64,000 nt of DNA, taken from positions 183,406 through 247,405 of the forward strand of contig NZ_JQEY01000001.1 of assembly GCF_000743715.1 (NCBI RefSeq), read 5' to 3'. The notes under the pieces are model-generated. The model did no database searches and was not told where the DNA came from. It saw only the letters and a program-made list of their open reading frames with translations. This document shows, piece by piece, positions 1 through 8,708 of the stretch. A program made the position numbers and the translations under genes. Source of the stretch: Palleronia rufa. GTDB taxonomy: Bacteria; Pseudomonadota; Alphaproteobacteria; Rhodobacterales; Rhodobacteraceae. Numbering within the stretch: position 1 is the stretch's first letter; the number at the start of each line of letters is the position of its first letter.

Positions 1-36
1 CGGCGCAAGTCAGAACAGCATGGGCGGGGCACGGCG

Positions 37-840
37 ATGGCGGGTTTGATGGCGGGCAAGCGCGGTCTCATCATGGGATTGGCCAACGACAAGTCCATCG
101 CCTGGGGCATCGCCAAGGCGCTGGCGGCGGAGGGCGCGGAGCTGGCGTTCTCCTACCAGGGCGAGGCGCTGAAAAAACGCGTCGGCCCGCTGGCCGGGCA
201 GCTGGGTTCGGATTTCATGGTCGAGTGCAACGTGGCCGAGATGGACAGCCTCGACGCGCTCTTCGCGGAGGTCGGGAGCCGTTGGGGCACCATCGACTTC
301 GTGGTTCACGCCATCGGGTTTTCGGACAAGTCCGAATTGCGCGGCCGGTACGTGGACACCAGCCAGGAAAACTTCCGCATGAGCCTGGACATCTCCTGCT
401 ATTCCTTCACCGCCGTCATGCAGCGCGCGGAAAAGCTGATGGAAAAGGGCGGATCGGCCCTGACGCTGACCTACTACGGCTCCGAACGGGTGATGCCGCA
501 TTACAACGTCATGGGCGTGGCAAAGGCCGCTCTGGAGGCATCGGTGCGCTACATGGCCGAGGATCTGGGACGCGACGGGATCCGGGTGAACGCGATCAGC
601 GCCGGCACGATCAAGACGCTGGCGGCCTCTGGCATCGGCGATTTCCGCTACATCATGAAGTGGAACGAGTACAACTCTCCGCTGCGGCGCAGCGTGACCC
701 AGGACGAGGTGGGCAAGGCGGCGCTGTTCCTGCTGTCGGACCTGGGCAGCGCCGTGACCGGCGAGGTCATGCATGTCGACGCGGGATACCACGTCATCGG
801 CATGAAGAACCCCGACGCGCCGGACATCACCAAGGACTGA
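37..840 (+). CDS. fabI: Enoyl-ACP reductase (NADH), FabI
   Basis: Catalyses the last step of each round of type II fatty-acid elongation in the cytoplasm, reducing trans-2-enoyl-ACP with NADH. The 267-aa protein has the SDR-type cofactor segment GLANDKSIAWG at residues 14-24. Tyr146, Tyr156 and Lys163 sit at the spacing of the FabI active site (Y-x6-K at 156-163), as in E. coli FabI. Length is normal for the family. The ATG at 37 is followed by a second in-frame ATG at 49, so the exact start is slightly uncertain. A LysE-family exporter follows 3 bp after the stop and may be cotranscribed. Family assignment is firm. Confidence 0.95.
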   Translation: MAGLMAGKRGLIMGLANDKSIAWGIAKALAAEGAELAFSYQGEALKKRVGPLAGQLGSDFMVECNVAEMDSLDALFAEVGSRWGTIDFVVHAIGFSDKSELRGRYVDTSQENFRMSLDISCYSFTAVMQRAEKLMEKGGSALTLTYYGSERVMPHYNVMGVAKAALEASVRYMAEDLGRDGIRVNAISAGTIKTLAASGIGDFRYIMKWNEYNSPLRRSVTQDEVGKAALFLLSDLGSAVTGEVMHVDAGYHVIGMKNPDAPDITKD

Positions 841-843
841 GGC

Positions 844-1452
844 GTGGAGCCTGCGGATCTCCTCGCGTTCAACGCCGCGCTGGCGGCGGCGATGGCGTCC
901 CCCGGCCCGGCGCTGCTCCACGCGCTGAGGGTATCCCTGGCCGAGGGGCGCGCGGCCGGGATCCTCACCGGGGTCGGGCTGGGCGCGATGGCGGCGGCCT
1001 GGACCGGGCTGGCGCTTCTGGGGCTGGGGCAGCTTTTCGCGCTGGTGCCGTGGCTCTATGGCGCGCTGCGGATCGTCGGGGCGCTGTATCTGATCTGGAT
1101 CGCCTGGACCATCTGGCGGGGCGCGGATGCGCCCGTCGGTCCCGGCGCGGGCGTGGCGCCCGGCCGGGCGGTGCTGCGCGGGCTGGCGATCAACCTGGCC
1201 AATCCCAAGTCGGCCCTCTTTGCCGCCGCGGTGCTGGTCGTGATCTTTCCCGCCGGGCTGGGTCCGGCGGAGATGGCGCTGATCGTGGCGAACCATCTGG
1301 CGGTGGAGATCCTGTTCTACGGTGCCGTCGCGCTGATCCTGTCCCACGGTGCCGCGCGCGCGGCCTATCTGGAGTCGAAACCGCTGCTCGACCGGATCGC
1401 CGGCGGGATCCTGGGGCTTCTGGGCCTGCGCCTGCTGCTGGACCGGCCATGA
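844..1452 (+). CDS. LysE/RhtB-family exporter (first of a pair)
   Basis: Small inner-membrane exporter of the LysE/RhtB superfamily, which generally exports amino acids or related metabolites; the substrate cannot be read from sequence. The 202-aa protein is almost entirely hydrophobic, with five to six probable membrane segments. It carries the family signature around residue 119 (INLANPKSALF) and the N-terminal SPGPALL motif. It starts with GTG at 844, 3 bp after fabI, and its TGA overlaps the ATG of the next gene (ATGA). The two consecutive paralogues may act as a hetero-oligomer or have different substrates. Confidence 0.8.
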   Translation: MEPADLLAFNAALAAAMASPGPALLHALRVSLAEGRAAGILTGVGLGAMAAAWTGLALLGLGQLFALVPWLYGALRIVGALYLIWIAWTIWRGADAPVGPGAGVAPGRAVLRGLAINLANPKSALFAAAVLVVIFPAGLGPAEMALIVANHLAVEILFYGAVALILSHGAARAAYLESKPLLDRIAGGILGLLGLRLLLDRP

Positions 1453-2063
1453 GCGCGGCGGCCTTCATCGGGGTGGCGCTGGCGCATCTGCTGGCCGCGA
1501 TCAGCCCCGGCCCGTCCTTCGTTCTGTCGATCCGCACCGCCGCGTCCGAGGGGTTCCGCGCCGCCTGCGGGCTGGCACTGGGCTTCGGCATCGGCGCGGC
1601 GCTCTGGGCCTTTGCGGCGCTGGCGGGCCTTGCGCTGCTGTTCGAGCTGCTGCCGCCGCTCTTTCTGGGGCTGAAGCTGGCCGGCGGGCTGTTTCTGGTG
1701 TGGCTGGGGATCGGCATGTGGCGCCATGCGCCGGACCCCCTGCCCCGCGTCGCCCCCGGCGCCGCGCCGCGCCACACCCTTTCGGCGATCCGCCTCGGCC
1801 TGGCGACGCAGCTGGCCAACCCCAAGCCCGCGATCTTCTTCGGCGCGGTCTTTGTCGGCCTTGTCCCCGTCGCGGCCGATGCGGCCGACCGCGCCCTCAT
1901 CCTGGTCAACATCCTGTGGGTCGAGACGCTGTGGTACGTGCTGGTCGCGCGGGTGTTCTCCCTCGCCCGCGCGCGCGACGCCTATGGGCGCGCCAAGACG
2001 TGGACCGACCGGGGCATGGGCGCCATACTGGGTGCCCTGGGCCTGAAGGTGGCGCTGGATTAG
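1449..2063 (+). CDS. LysE/RhtB-family exporter (second of a pair)
   Basis: Second LysE-family inner-membrane exporter, 204 aa, translationally coupled to the preceding paralogue by a 4-bp ATGA overlap. It has the N-terminal SPGPSFVLS motif near residue 20 and the LANPKPAIFFG motif near residue 120, both typical of the family, with about six hydrophobic segments. The substrate is unknown. The two proteins align in architecture but are clearly diverged, so the duplication is old. The gpt gene follows 9 bp downstream with a good Shine-Dalgarno (AGGAGA), making a short fabI-lysE-lysE-gpt transcription unit likely. Confidence 0.8.
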   Translation: MSAAAFIGVALAHLLAAISPGPSFVLSIRTAASEGFRAACGLALGFGIGAALWAFAALAGLALLFELLPPLFLGLKLAGGLFLVWLGIGMWRHAPDPLPRVAPGAAPRHTLSAIRLGLATQLANPKPAIFFGAVFVGLVPVAADAADRALILVNILWVETLWYVLVARVFSLARARDAYGRAKTWTDRGMGAILGALGLKVALD

Positions 2064-2072
2064 GAGACCGCG

Positions 2073-2594
2073 ATGACCGACCGACTGCCGCACGAAAAAG
2101 GCTTCCACGTCAGCTGGGATCAGCTTCACCGGGACGCGCGCGCGCTGGCCTGGCGGCTCGACGGGATGGGCCCGGAGGGCGAGGCGGGCGAGCGCGGCGG
2201 CGGCTGGCGCGCGGTCGTGGCGATCACCCGCGGCGGCATGGCCCCGGCGATGATCGTCGCCCGCGAGCTCGACATCCGCACCGTCGACACGATCAGCGTC
2301 AAAAGCTACGACCACCAGTCGCAATCGGCGGCAAAGGTGCTGAAAAGTCCAGACGCCGACATGATGCGCGACGGCACGGGGATCCTGGTGGTGGACGATC
2401 TGGTCGATTCGGGCCGCACGCTGGAACTGGTCCGCCAGCTCTATCCAAAGGCCCATTTCGCCACGGTCTACGCCAAGCCCATGGGACGGGACCAGGTGGA
2501 CACGTTCGTCACCGAAGTCAGCCAGGACACCTGGATCTTCTTCCCGTGGGACATGGGCCTGCAATACGTCCCGCCCTATCGCGGAACGGATTGA
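2073..2594 (+). CDS. gpt: Xanthine (guanine) phosphoribosyltransferase
   Basis: Cytoplasmic purine salvage enzyme that transfers the phosphoribosyl group of PRPP to xanthine, guanine or hypoxanthine. The 173-aa protein shows the type I phosphoribosyltransferase PRPP loop [13 protein letters not shown] at residues 104-116, preceded by the ITRGGMAPA loop at 51-59, as in Gpt. The ATG at 2073 has AGGAGA upstream. It ends the first transcription unit; an AT-rich inverted repeat lies about 85 bp downstream. Preference for xanthine is known for the family, not visible here. Confidence 0.88.
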   Translation: MTDRLPHEKGFHVSWDQLHRDARALAWRLDGMGPEGEAGERGGGWRAVVAITRGGMAPAMIVARELDIRTVDTISVKSYDHQSQSAAKVLKSPDADMMRDGTGILVVDDLVDSGRTLELVRQLYPKAHFATVYAKPMGRDQVDTFVTEVSQDTWIFFPWDMGLQYVPPYRGTD

Positions 2595-2678
2595 ACGGCC
2601 GCCGCGGGACGGCTTCCCCGGCGGCGGAGCCGTTCGCCCGGCAATCAGCGGTCGCACCCTCGGCCGGGCCATGACAGA

Positions 2679-2714
2679 CTGCGGAAAGAAAAAGAAAATT
2701 GATTCTTTCTGCGG
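2679..2714. terminator. AT-rich inverted repeat after gpt, possible terminator
   Basis: A 12-bp stem with two G-T wobble pairs (2679-2690 against 2703-2714, core GCGGAAAGAA / TTCTTTCTGC) encloses a 12-nt A-rich loop. A run of six T starts about 8 nt downstream at 2723. It stands out because the surrounding DNA is very GC-rich. It could terminate the gpt transcript or belong to the leader of the following coiled-coil gene. The T-run is not directly adjacent to the stem, so termination is uncertain. Confidence 0.35.
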
Positions 2715-2762
2715 CCTGTGCATTTTTTGGGTGAGGGTCGCGCATCTGGGGGGATGTTGGGG

Positions 2763-4628
2763 ATGACGCTGGGGGAACGGATCCGGTATCCGCGCGGAAT
2801 GGCATGGGCGCTGGCGACGGGAGTCGCATTCGCCGTCGCCGCGACGGACGCGCCAGCGCAGGAGGGCTGCATCGGGCCCGAATGCGAGGAAACCGAACAG
2901 ATGTCCCTGCGGTATCAGGCGTTTCGCAACCTTCTCAACGACATCGAGACGGAAAAGACAGACGCGGAAACGCAATTGGAACAGGTCCGGTCGGAGCTGT
3001 CGCGCGCCCAGGCGGAGCTGGACGCGGCCAATGAAGAGGTGGCGCAGCTCAACGCCGGTTCGGCGCAGGATGGCGCAGAGACCGACGCGTTGCGCGCTGA
3101 ACTGACCTCTCTGGAAGCGGACCTCTCGCAGGCCCGCGACCAGCTTGCCCAGGCGCAGGCCGCGAGAGCGGAGCTCGAAAGCGAACGCGACCGCTTGCGG
3201 GCGGAACGGGCGGAGGTCGAAGCCGCGCGCGACGAAAGTCAGTCCGAGACCGGGGAGGCGGACGCCGAACTGGGCCGGACGCGGGACGCTCTTGCCGAAT
3301 TGCGTGTCGAACTCGACAAGGCCCGATCGGCCCGCGATGCCATCCAGGAGGAGGCCAGGTCCGCGGAGTCGGAGCTTTCCGCGCTGCGCGAGACCCTGAG
3401 TCAGGCCCAAGCGGAGCAGGAAAGAGCGGCGGCCGACCAAACCGCCCTGTCCGAACAGGCGGCCGCGGAACAGGATCGACTGACGCAGACCCGGAAGGCG
3501 GTCGAGGCGGCGCAGACCGAACTTGCCGCGCTCAACGATCAGGCCGAGGAAATGGGGGCCGAGATCGACTCCCTGACCCAGCAGCGGACCGATCAGGCGC
3601 AAGCCATACAGGACCAGGCGGCCGCGGAACAGGATCGACTGACGCAGACCCGAAAGGCGGTCGAGGCGGCGCAGACCGAACTTGCCGCGCTCAACGAGCA
3701 GGCCGAGGAAATGGGGGCCGAGATCGACTCCCTGACCCAGCAGCGGACCGATCAGGCACAAGCCATACAGGACCTTGAGGCGGAACGGCAGGCGTCGCTG
3801 GACGATGCCGCCGCCGCAAGCGATGTGCGCGATGCCGCCCGCGCAGAAGCCGAACAGGCCGCGGCCGCCCGCGACGCGGCACGCGCAGAGGCGGAGCGGG
3901 CGGCGGCGGAGCGCGAGACGGCCCGCGCTGCGACCGAGCAGGCAACGGCCGAACGCGACTCGGCGACGCAGGAGCTTACCGCTCTGAGCACGGAGCGCGA
4001 CCGCGCCGCCGAAGAGGTCGCGGATCTGGAGAACCGGCGGGCCGCGCTTTCCGACGAACTTGCCGCCGCGCAGGGCGGCTTGGAGGAGGTCCGCGCGGCC
4101 GCGCTCGAGGCCCGGTCCGACCTGGAGGCGGCGCGCGAGGAACTTGCCGGCGTCCGCGCGGCGCTGGAAGACCTGGCGGAGGATCGGCGCGAAGCCGATG
4201 CCGAGCTGGGCCGCACGCTCGAACAGATCGCCCAGGCGCAGGACGCCCAGACCGCCGCGCGTGCGATCGCCGAGCAGGCAGATGCGCAGCGGCAAGCCGC
4301 GCTTGAGGACCTCGACGCCGTGCAGGGCGAGCTTGCGTCCGCTCGTGCGGAGCTCGACACGATCGTCGCATCGACCGATGAATCCGCCGCCGCATCGGCC
4401 GAGGCGGACGCCAACGTCCGGCGCCGCAGCGTGCCGGTGAGCGCCGCGCAGGTCTCTCGGGCGCTGGCCCTGGCGCCCGGGCTTGACGGCATCGCACCCG
4501 ATGCGCGCGCGGCGCTCAGCAGCGCCCTGACGGATCAGCTCTGCGCCCATGACGCCCTGTCCCGGGTTTTCGGCGATGTGAACCGTCAGACACTCGTGTC
4601 GCTCATTCGCAGCCTTGGCCGCTGCTGA
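2763..4628 (+). CDS. Exported coiled-coil protein with tandem internal duplication
   Basis: Function not recognised. From the ATG at 2763 the protein is 621 aa: a basic N-terminus, a hydrophobic stretch ending in DAPAQ that reads as a signal peptide, then a short CIGPEC segment. About 500 residues of Ala/Glu/Gln/Arg-rich heptad-like coiled coil follow. The last 60 or so residues are non-coil with two more cysteines, one being the final residue. Residues 232-284 and 285-337 are near-identical 53-aa copies. Alternative starts are ATG 2754 and GTG 2718. Composition resembles other long periplasmic coiled-coil proteins, but no named family can be claimed. The stop is 25 bp before a TAXI-type binding protein, suggesting cotranscription. 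Confidence 0.75.
   Translation: MTLGERIRYPRGMAWALATGVAFAVAATDAPAQEGCIGPECEETEQMSLRYQAFRNLLNDIETEKTDAETQLEQVRSELSRAQAELDAANEEVAQLNAGSAQDGAETDALRAELTSLEADLSQARDQLAQAQAARAELESERDRLRAERAEVEAARDESQSETGEADAELGRTRDALAELRVELDKARSARDAIQEEARSAESELSALRETLSQAQAEQERAAADQTALSEQAAAEQDRLTQTRKAVEAAQTELAALNDQAEEMGAEIDSLTQQRTDQAQAIQDQAAAEQDRLTQTRKAVEAAQTELAALNEQAEEMGAEIDSLTQQRTDQAQAIQDLEAERQASLDDAAAASDVRDAARAEAEQAAAARDAARAEAERAAAERETARAATEQATAERDSATQELTALSTERDRAAEEVADLENRRAALSDELAAAQGGLEEVRAAALEARSDLEAAREELAGVRAALEDLAEDRREADAELGRTLEQIAQAQDAQTAARAIAEQADAQRQAALEDLDAVQGELASARAELDTIVASTDESAAASAEADANVRRRSVPVSAAQVSRALALAPGLDGIAPDARAALSSALTDQLCAHDALSRVFGDVNRQTLVSLIRSLGRC
3456..3773 (+). repeat. Tandem 159-bp direct duplication inside the coiled-coil gene
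   Basis: Bases 3456-3614 and 3615-3773 are two adjacent copies of a 159-bp unit with about three visible base differences; one changes Asp to Glu (AACGATCAG versus AACGAGCAG). The unit is exactly 53 codons, so the reading frame is kept. The near-identity, including silent positions, points to a recent duplication or ongoing homogenisation within an otherwise diverged coiled coil. Confidence 0.93.
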
Positions 4629-4653
4629 ACGCCCCATCAGGAGAGACCCAGAC

Positions 4654-5697
4654 ATGCCCATCCATCCGCTGAGCGCGCTGAAACCACTGGCCATGGCCCT
4701 TGCCGTGCTTGTCGCACCCGCCGCCGCGACCGCACAGGAATTCGAGAAGAACATCCTGACCGGCGGTCCCACGGGAACCTATATCCAGATCGGCCGCGAC
4801 ATCGCGGGGCTGCTGGAAAACTGCGGCCAGACCCTGAACGTCCGCGAAAGCGCCGGCTCGCTGGAAAACTTCCTGGGGGTGCGCCAGCGCAGGTCCACCC
4901 AGTTCGGCATCGTGCAGAGCGACGTGCTGGAGTATCTGCAGACCTATTCCGCGCAGGATCCAGAGATCCAGCGCGCCATCGACGGCGTGCGGATCGCCTT
5001 TCCGCTCTACGATGAAGAGGTGCATATCCTGGCCTCTCGCGAGATCGAGACGACCGCCGATCTGAGCGGCGCGCGCGTCGCGGTGGGCGTCGAGGACAGC
5101 GGCACGTTCCTGACCGCGACGCTGATGCTGGACCTGCTGGACCTGGAGCCGGCGGAGCGACTGACCATCGGTCCCGACGCATCGCTCGAACGGCTTCGGG
5201 CCGGTGAGATCGACGCGTTCTTCTACGTCGCCGGCGCACCGACGGCGATCTTCACGGGTTCCGACATCGACCCGGAGAAGTTCCACCTTCTGCCGATAAC
5301 CGACGATGTGCTGCGGACCGTCTATACGCCGACCGAAATCGCGGCGGGGACCTATCCGTTCCAGGACGGCGCGGTGGAGGTGGTCGCCGTCAAGGCGGTC
5401 CTGATGACCTATGAGTACAATCCGCGGCGCAACGATTACCACGCCCAGAGCTGCATCGCGGTATCCGATGTCGCCAACCTGATCGCGACCCAATTCGACA
5501 CGTTGAAAGAGACCGGGCATCCGAAGTGGCAAAAGGTCGATCTGGGCGACATTCCACCGGGATGGGACGTCAGCAACTGCGTCAACACCGGCCTGTCGCC
5601 CAGCTACGCATCCTCTTGCGTGCCCGCGCCGGTCGTTCCGGAAAATCAGACCAACACCGTCTACCGACAGCGGATCTGCGACGCGATCGGCTGCTGA
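4654..5697 (+). CDS. TAXI-family TRAP-type solute-binding protein (orphan)
   Basis: Periplasmic solute receptor of the TAXI type, which normally delivers ligands such as dicarboxylates or amino acids to TRAP permeases. The ATG at 4654 is preceded by AGGAGAG. The 347-aa product begins with a signal peptide ending in AAATAQ (residue about 28), followed by the family opening ILTGGPTGTYIQIGRDIAGLL. The C-terminal part has several cysteines (QSCIAVS, SNCVNTG, SSCVPAP, RICDAIGC) that could form disulfides. No TRAP membrane subunit is adjacent, so it either uses a permease elsewhere or works in sensing with the upstream coiled-coil protein. The ligand is unknown. Confidence 0.75.
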   Translation: MPIHPLSALKPLAMALAVLVAPAAATAQEFEKNILTGGPTGTYIQIGRDIAGLLENCGQTLNVRESAGSLENFLGVRQRRSTQFGIVQSDVLEYLQTYSAQDPEIQRAIDGVRIAFPLYDEEVHILASREIETTADLSGARVAVGVEDSGTFLTATLMLDLLDLEPAERLTIGPDASLERLRAGEIDAFFYVAGAPTAIFTGSDIDPEKFHLLPITDDVLRTVYTPTEIAAGTYPFQDGAVEVVAVKAVLMTYEYNPRRNDYHAQSCIAVSDVANLIATQFDTLKETGHPKWQKVDLGDIPPGWDVSNCVNTGLSPSYASSCVPAPVVPENQTNTVYRQRICDAIGC

Positions 5698-5746
5698 TGC
5701 GGCAACGCCGAGGCGATCGGTGGCGCCCGGCAAAGATCCGGACCGC

Positions 5747-5782
5747 CCGGCCCGCGTAAGGATAAGGTCGGCGGGCCGGTTT
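5747..5782 (+). terminator. Probable terminator after the TAXI gene
   Basis: A perfect 9-bp stem (CCGGCCCGC at 5747-5755, GCGGGCCGG at 5771-5779) with a 15-nt loop is followed directly by TTT. It lies 50 bp after the TAXI stop. The T-tract is short, so strength is uncertain. Confidence 0.5.
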
Positions 5783-6136
5783 CGAACGACATTGTCGGCG
5801 ACAGGAAAAGCAGGAACGACAGCCGCGCCCTGCCGTGTCTGCGGGATAGGGTGAAACGTCGGCCTATTCTGTTCAGCCGTCACCGCGCTGGTGCCGGGGC
5901 AGACCGCAACACAGGACGGGTGCCGGCGCCGCACGGTCCCGGTCGCGCCGAGAAACCGCCGCCGCACGGCCCCCCGCGACCATATCGCGATTTGCCATGG
6001 CGTCGATTGTCGGGCAGGCTGACGGCGGAGGCACCGAACGCGGTTGCCGGCAGCAGGGAGGCGACGCGTTGCGGGCAATCCGGCATTCGGGCAGAGCGCG
6101 GGGCGGCAGGCCGGCCGTTGGCCCCGCGATGGGTTC
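5783..6136. other. Gene-free interval upstream of the dmdA-like gene
   Basis: About 350 bases without a convincing coding sequence on either strand; the open frames here are GC-driven and continue antisense or out of frame into dmdA. It must hold the promoter of the dmdA-mtoX unit. I see no clear -35/-10 pair, riboswitch or repeat. Confidence 0.5.
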
Positions 6137-7240
6137 GTGACACGCCTCTCGGTCTCGCGGCGGCTCCGCCGGACGCCGTTCTCCGAGGGAGTCGAGGCGG
6201 CGGGCGTCACCGCCTACACGGTCTACAACCACATGCTGCTGCCGACGGTCTTCCGCTCTCTCGAGGAGGACTACCGCCACCTCAAGAGTGCGGTGCAGGT
6301 CTGGGACGTGGCCTGCGAGCGGCAGGTGGAACTGCGCGGTCCCGATGCTGGACGGCTCATGCAGATCATCACACCGCGCGACCTGCGCGCGATGATGCCC
6401 GGGCAATGCTGCTACATTCCCGTGGTGGACGAGACCGGCGGGATGCTGAACGACCCCGTCGCCGTCAAGCTGGCAGAGGACCGCTGGTGGATCTCGCTTG
6501 CCGACAGCGACCTGCTCTATTGGATCAAGGCGCTGGCCAACGGCTACCGGCTGGAGGTGCTGGTCGATGAGCCTGACGTCTCTCCGCTTGCCGTGCAGGG
6601 GCCCCATGCGGACGACCTCGTGGCGGCGGTCTTCGGCGACCAGGTGCGCGACATCCGGCGGTTCCGGTTCCGGCAGATCGACTTCCGGGGCCGCAGCCTT
6701 GCCGTGGCACGGACCGGCTATTCCAAACAAGGCGGGTTCGAGATCTATGTAGAGGGCGGCGATCTGGGAATGCCCCTCTGGAGCGCGCTGATGGAGGCCG
6801 GCGCGCCCTGGGACGTCCGCGCTGGCTGCCCCAATACCATAGAGCGGATCGAGGGCGGTCTGCTGTCCTACGGCAACGACATGACCGACGACAACACGCC
6901 CCACGAATGCGGCCTCGGCCGGTTCTGCAACACCGTGACCGCCATCGGCTGCATCGGCCGCGACGCGCTTCTGCGCGTGGAAAAGGAAGGTCCGGTCAAG
7001 CAGATCCGCGCCATCTCCATCGGTGGCGACAGGGTGCCGCCCTGTGACCGGTTCTGGCCGCTCCGCGCGGGCGACGCGGTGGTGGGGCGGGTGTCCTCTG
7101 CCATATGGTCGCCGGATGCGGGCACCACCGTGGCCATCGGCATGGTGCGCATGACCCATTGGGCCGAGGGCACGGAACTGACCGTGGAGACGCACGACGG
7201 CCCGCGCCCGGCCTTGGTCAGGGAGGCGTTCTGGGCCTGA
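6137..7240 (+). CDS. dmdA: Dimethylsulfoniopropionate (DMSP) demethylase-like protein
   Basis: GcvT/aminomethyltransferase-fold protein, read as DmdA: it would transfer a methyl group from DMSP to tetrahydrofolate, giving methylmercaptopropionate. With the GTG at 6137 it is 367 aa, close to marine DmdA proteins. The opening LRRTPFSEGVEAAGV, then LKSAVQVWDVACERQV, TPRDLRAMMPGQCCY and GGMLNDPVAVKLAEDRWW, and later PLAVQGPHADDL, SKQGGFEIYVEG and ERIEGGLLSYGNDMT, look DmdA-like rather than like glycine-cleavage T-protein. Linkage to a methanethiol oxidase 57 bp downstream supports a sulfur role. The family also contains DmdA-like proteins without DMSP activity, so the substrate remains an inference. 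A TTG 93 bp upstream would add a non-conserved basic tail. Confidence 0.78.
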   Translation: MTRLSVSRRLRRTPFSEGVEAAGVTAYTVYNHMLLPTVFRSLEEDYRHLKSAVQVWDVACERQVELRGPDAGRLMQIITPRDLRAMMPGQCCYIPVVDETGGMLNDPVAVKLAEDRWWISLADSDLLYWIKALANGYRLEVLVDEPDVSPLAVQGPHADDLVAAVFGDQVRDIRRFRFRQIDFRGRSLAVARTGYSKQGGFEIYVEGGDLGMPLWSALMEAGAPWDVRAGCPNTIERIEGGLLSYGNDMTDDNTPHECGLGRFCNTVTAIGCIGRDALLRVEKEGPVKQIRAISIGGDRVPPCDRFWPLRAGDAVVGRVSSAIWSPDAGTTVAIGMVRMTHWAEGTELTVETHDGPRPALVREAFWA

Positions 7241-7297
7241 GCGCAACCGTAACAAGCCGCCGCGGCATTGCGGAGGACGACCAGCAGGGAGGACATC

Positions 7298-8698
7298 ATG
7301 AACCTGAGACCGGATCCCACATTCTACCCTTCGGCCAGGCTTGCCATGGAGGGGCCGGTAGAGACGCTTGCCTTCGCGCTGATGCTCAGTCCGGACGGTT
7401 CCCGGCCCGACGGTCTGGCGGTGGTGGACGTGGATCCTGCGTCGGACAGCTACGGGCAGATCGTCCACAGTCTGTTCATGCCCAACACCGGCGACGAGTT
7501 TCACCATTTCGGCTGGAACGCCTGCTCTTCCGCCCTGTCGCCTCTTACCGGGCACGCCTTTCTGGAGCGGCGCTATCTCATCATCCCGGGCATCCGGTCG
7601 AGCCGGATCTACATCATCGACGTCAAGGACCCGCGCAAGGCGAAGATCCACAAGATCATCGAGCCGGAGGAGCTGTTTGCCAGGACCGGCTATTCGCGCC
7701 CCCACACGATCCATTGCGGCCCGGAGGGGATCTATGTCTCGACACTCGGCGGCGGGGGCAAGGACGGAACCGACGGGCCTCCCGGCATCTTCATCATGGA
7801 TTGCGAGACCTTCGAGATCCTCGGCCGCTACGAGATGGACCGCGGCGCCCAGGACAAGCACTACGATTTCTGGTGGAACCTGCCCCGGGATTACATGGTC
7901 AGCTCGGAATGGGGCCTGCCGCCGCAATTCGAGAACGGCGTCGTGCCGGAGGACCTGCTGTCCAACAGATACGGCCATGCGATCCACTTCTGGGACCTGC
8001 GCGCGCGGCGCAACATCCAGACCATCGATCTGGGCGCCAATCACCAGATGGCGCTGGAGATCCGGCCGGCCCACGATCCGGCCAAGCAATACGGGTTTTG
8101 CGGCGTGGTGGTGGACACCGAAACCCTGCAGGGCGCGATCTTCACCTGGTGGCGCAACGATGACGGCACGTTCGAGGCGAAGAAGACCGTCACCATCGAC
8201 CCCGTTCCGGCCGACGCGGACGACCTGCCGGACCTGCTGAAGGGCTTCGGCGCCGTGCCGCCGCTGGTGACGGACATCGACCTGAGCCTCGACGACAGGT
8301 ATCTCTATGTCGCCTGCTGGGGACTGGGAGAGATGCATCAGTACGACGTGTCCGACCCGATGGCGCCCCGGCTCACCGGCAAGGTCGAGATCGGCGGCAT
8401 CGTGGCCAGAACCCCGCATCCCAACGGCAAGGCCTTCGGCTACGGCCCGCAGATGGTCGAGATCAGCCGCGACGGAAAGCGGGTCTACTGGACCAACTCG
8501 CTCTATTCCACCTGGGACGACCAGTTCTATCCCGGTGAGGGCGGCGCGGCCATGGTGATGGCCCGGGTCGGCGACGGCGGCGGCCTGACCCTGGACAGGG
8601 ATTTCTGGGTCGAGTTCCCGGAAGGCTACCGCAGCCACCAGATCCGCCTGGAGGGCGGCGACTGCTCGACCGACAGTTTCTGCTACCCGTCGGCATGA
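7298..8698 (+). CDS. mtoX: Methanethiol oxidase, selenium-binding protein (SBP56) family
   Basis: Member of the SBP56/SELENBP1 family, whose bacterial enzymes oxidise methanethiol to formaldehyde, hydrogen sulfide and hydrogen peroxide with copper. The ATG at 7298 follows AGGGAGGA. The 466-aa protein has FHHFGWNACSS at residues 68-78 (His69, His70, Cys76), SRPHTIHCGPEG, HAIHFWDL and GANHQMALEIRP, which supply the conserved histidines, and ends with the family tail YRSHQIRLEGGDC. The vertebrate CSSC motif is CSSA here. No signal peptide is visible, so a cytoplasmic location is likely unless export is unusual. It sits between the DmdA-like gene and a membrane protein. Confidence 0.85.
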   Translation: MNLRPDPTFYPSARLAMEGPVETLAFALMLSPDGSRPDGLAVVDVDPASDSYGQIVHSLFMPNTGDEFHHFGWNACSSALSPLTGHAFLERRYLIIPGIRSSRIYIIDVKDPRKAKIHKIIEPEELFARTGYSRPHTIHCGPEGIYVSTLGGGGKDGTDGPPGIFIMDCETFEILGRYEMDRGAQDKHYDFWWNLPRDYMVSSEWGLPPQFENGVVPEDLLSNRYGHAIHFWDLRARRNIQTIDLGANHQMALEIRPAHDPAKQYGFCGVVVDTETLQGAIFTWWRNDDGTFEAKKTVTIDPVPADADDLPDLLKGFGAVPPLVTDIDLSLDDRYLYVACWGLGEMHQYDVSDPMAPRLTGKVEIGGIVARTPHPNGKAFGYGPQMVEISRDGKRVYWTNSLYSTWDDQFYPGEGGAAMVMARVGDGGGLTLDRDFWVEFPEGYRSHQIRLEGGDCSTDSFCYPSA

Positions 8699-8708
8699 TC
8701 GGGACGCG

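Noticed and set aside
3456-3773. Duplication as a mobile-element footprint
   Set aside because: The unit is coding, in frame, with no terminal inverted repeats or transposase; simple tandem duplication explains it.
1365-4772. Very long open frames opposite real genes, for example about 1100 codons on the minus strand here
   Set aside because: They run antisense to genes with clear motifs and are produced by high GC and third-position bias. They have low-complexity Arg/Gly/Pro-rich composition and no domain signature.
7298-8698. Selenoprotein
   Set aside because: Selenium-binding protein is only a family name; there is no in-frame TGA or SECIS-like hairpin.
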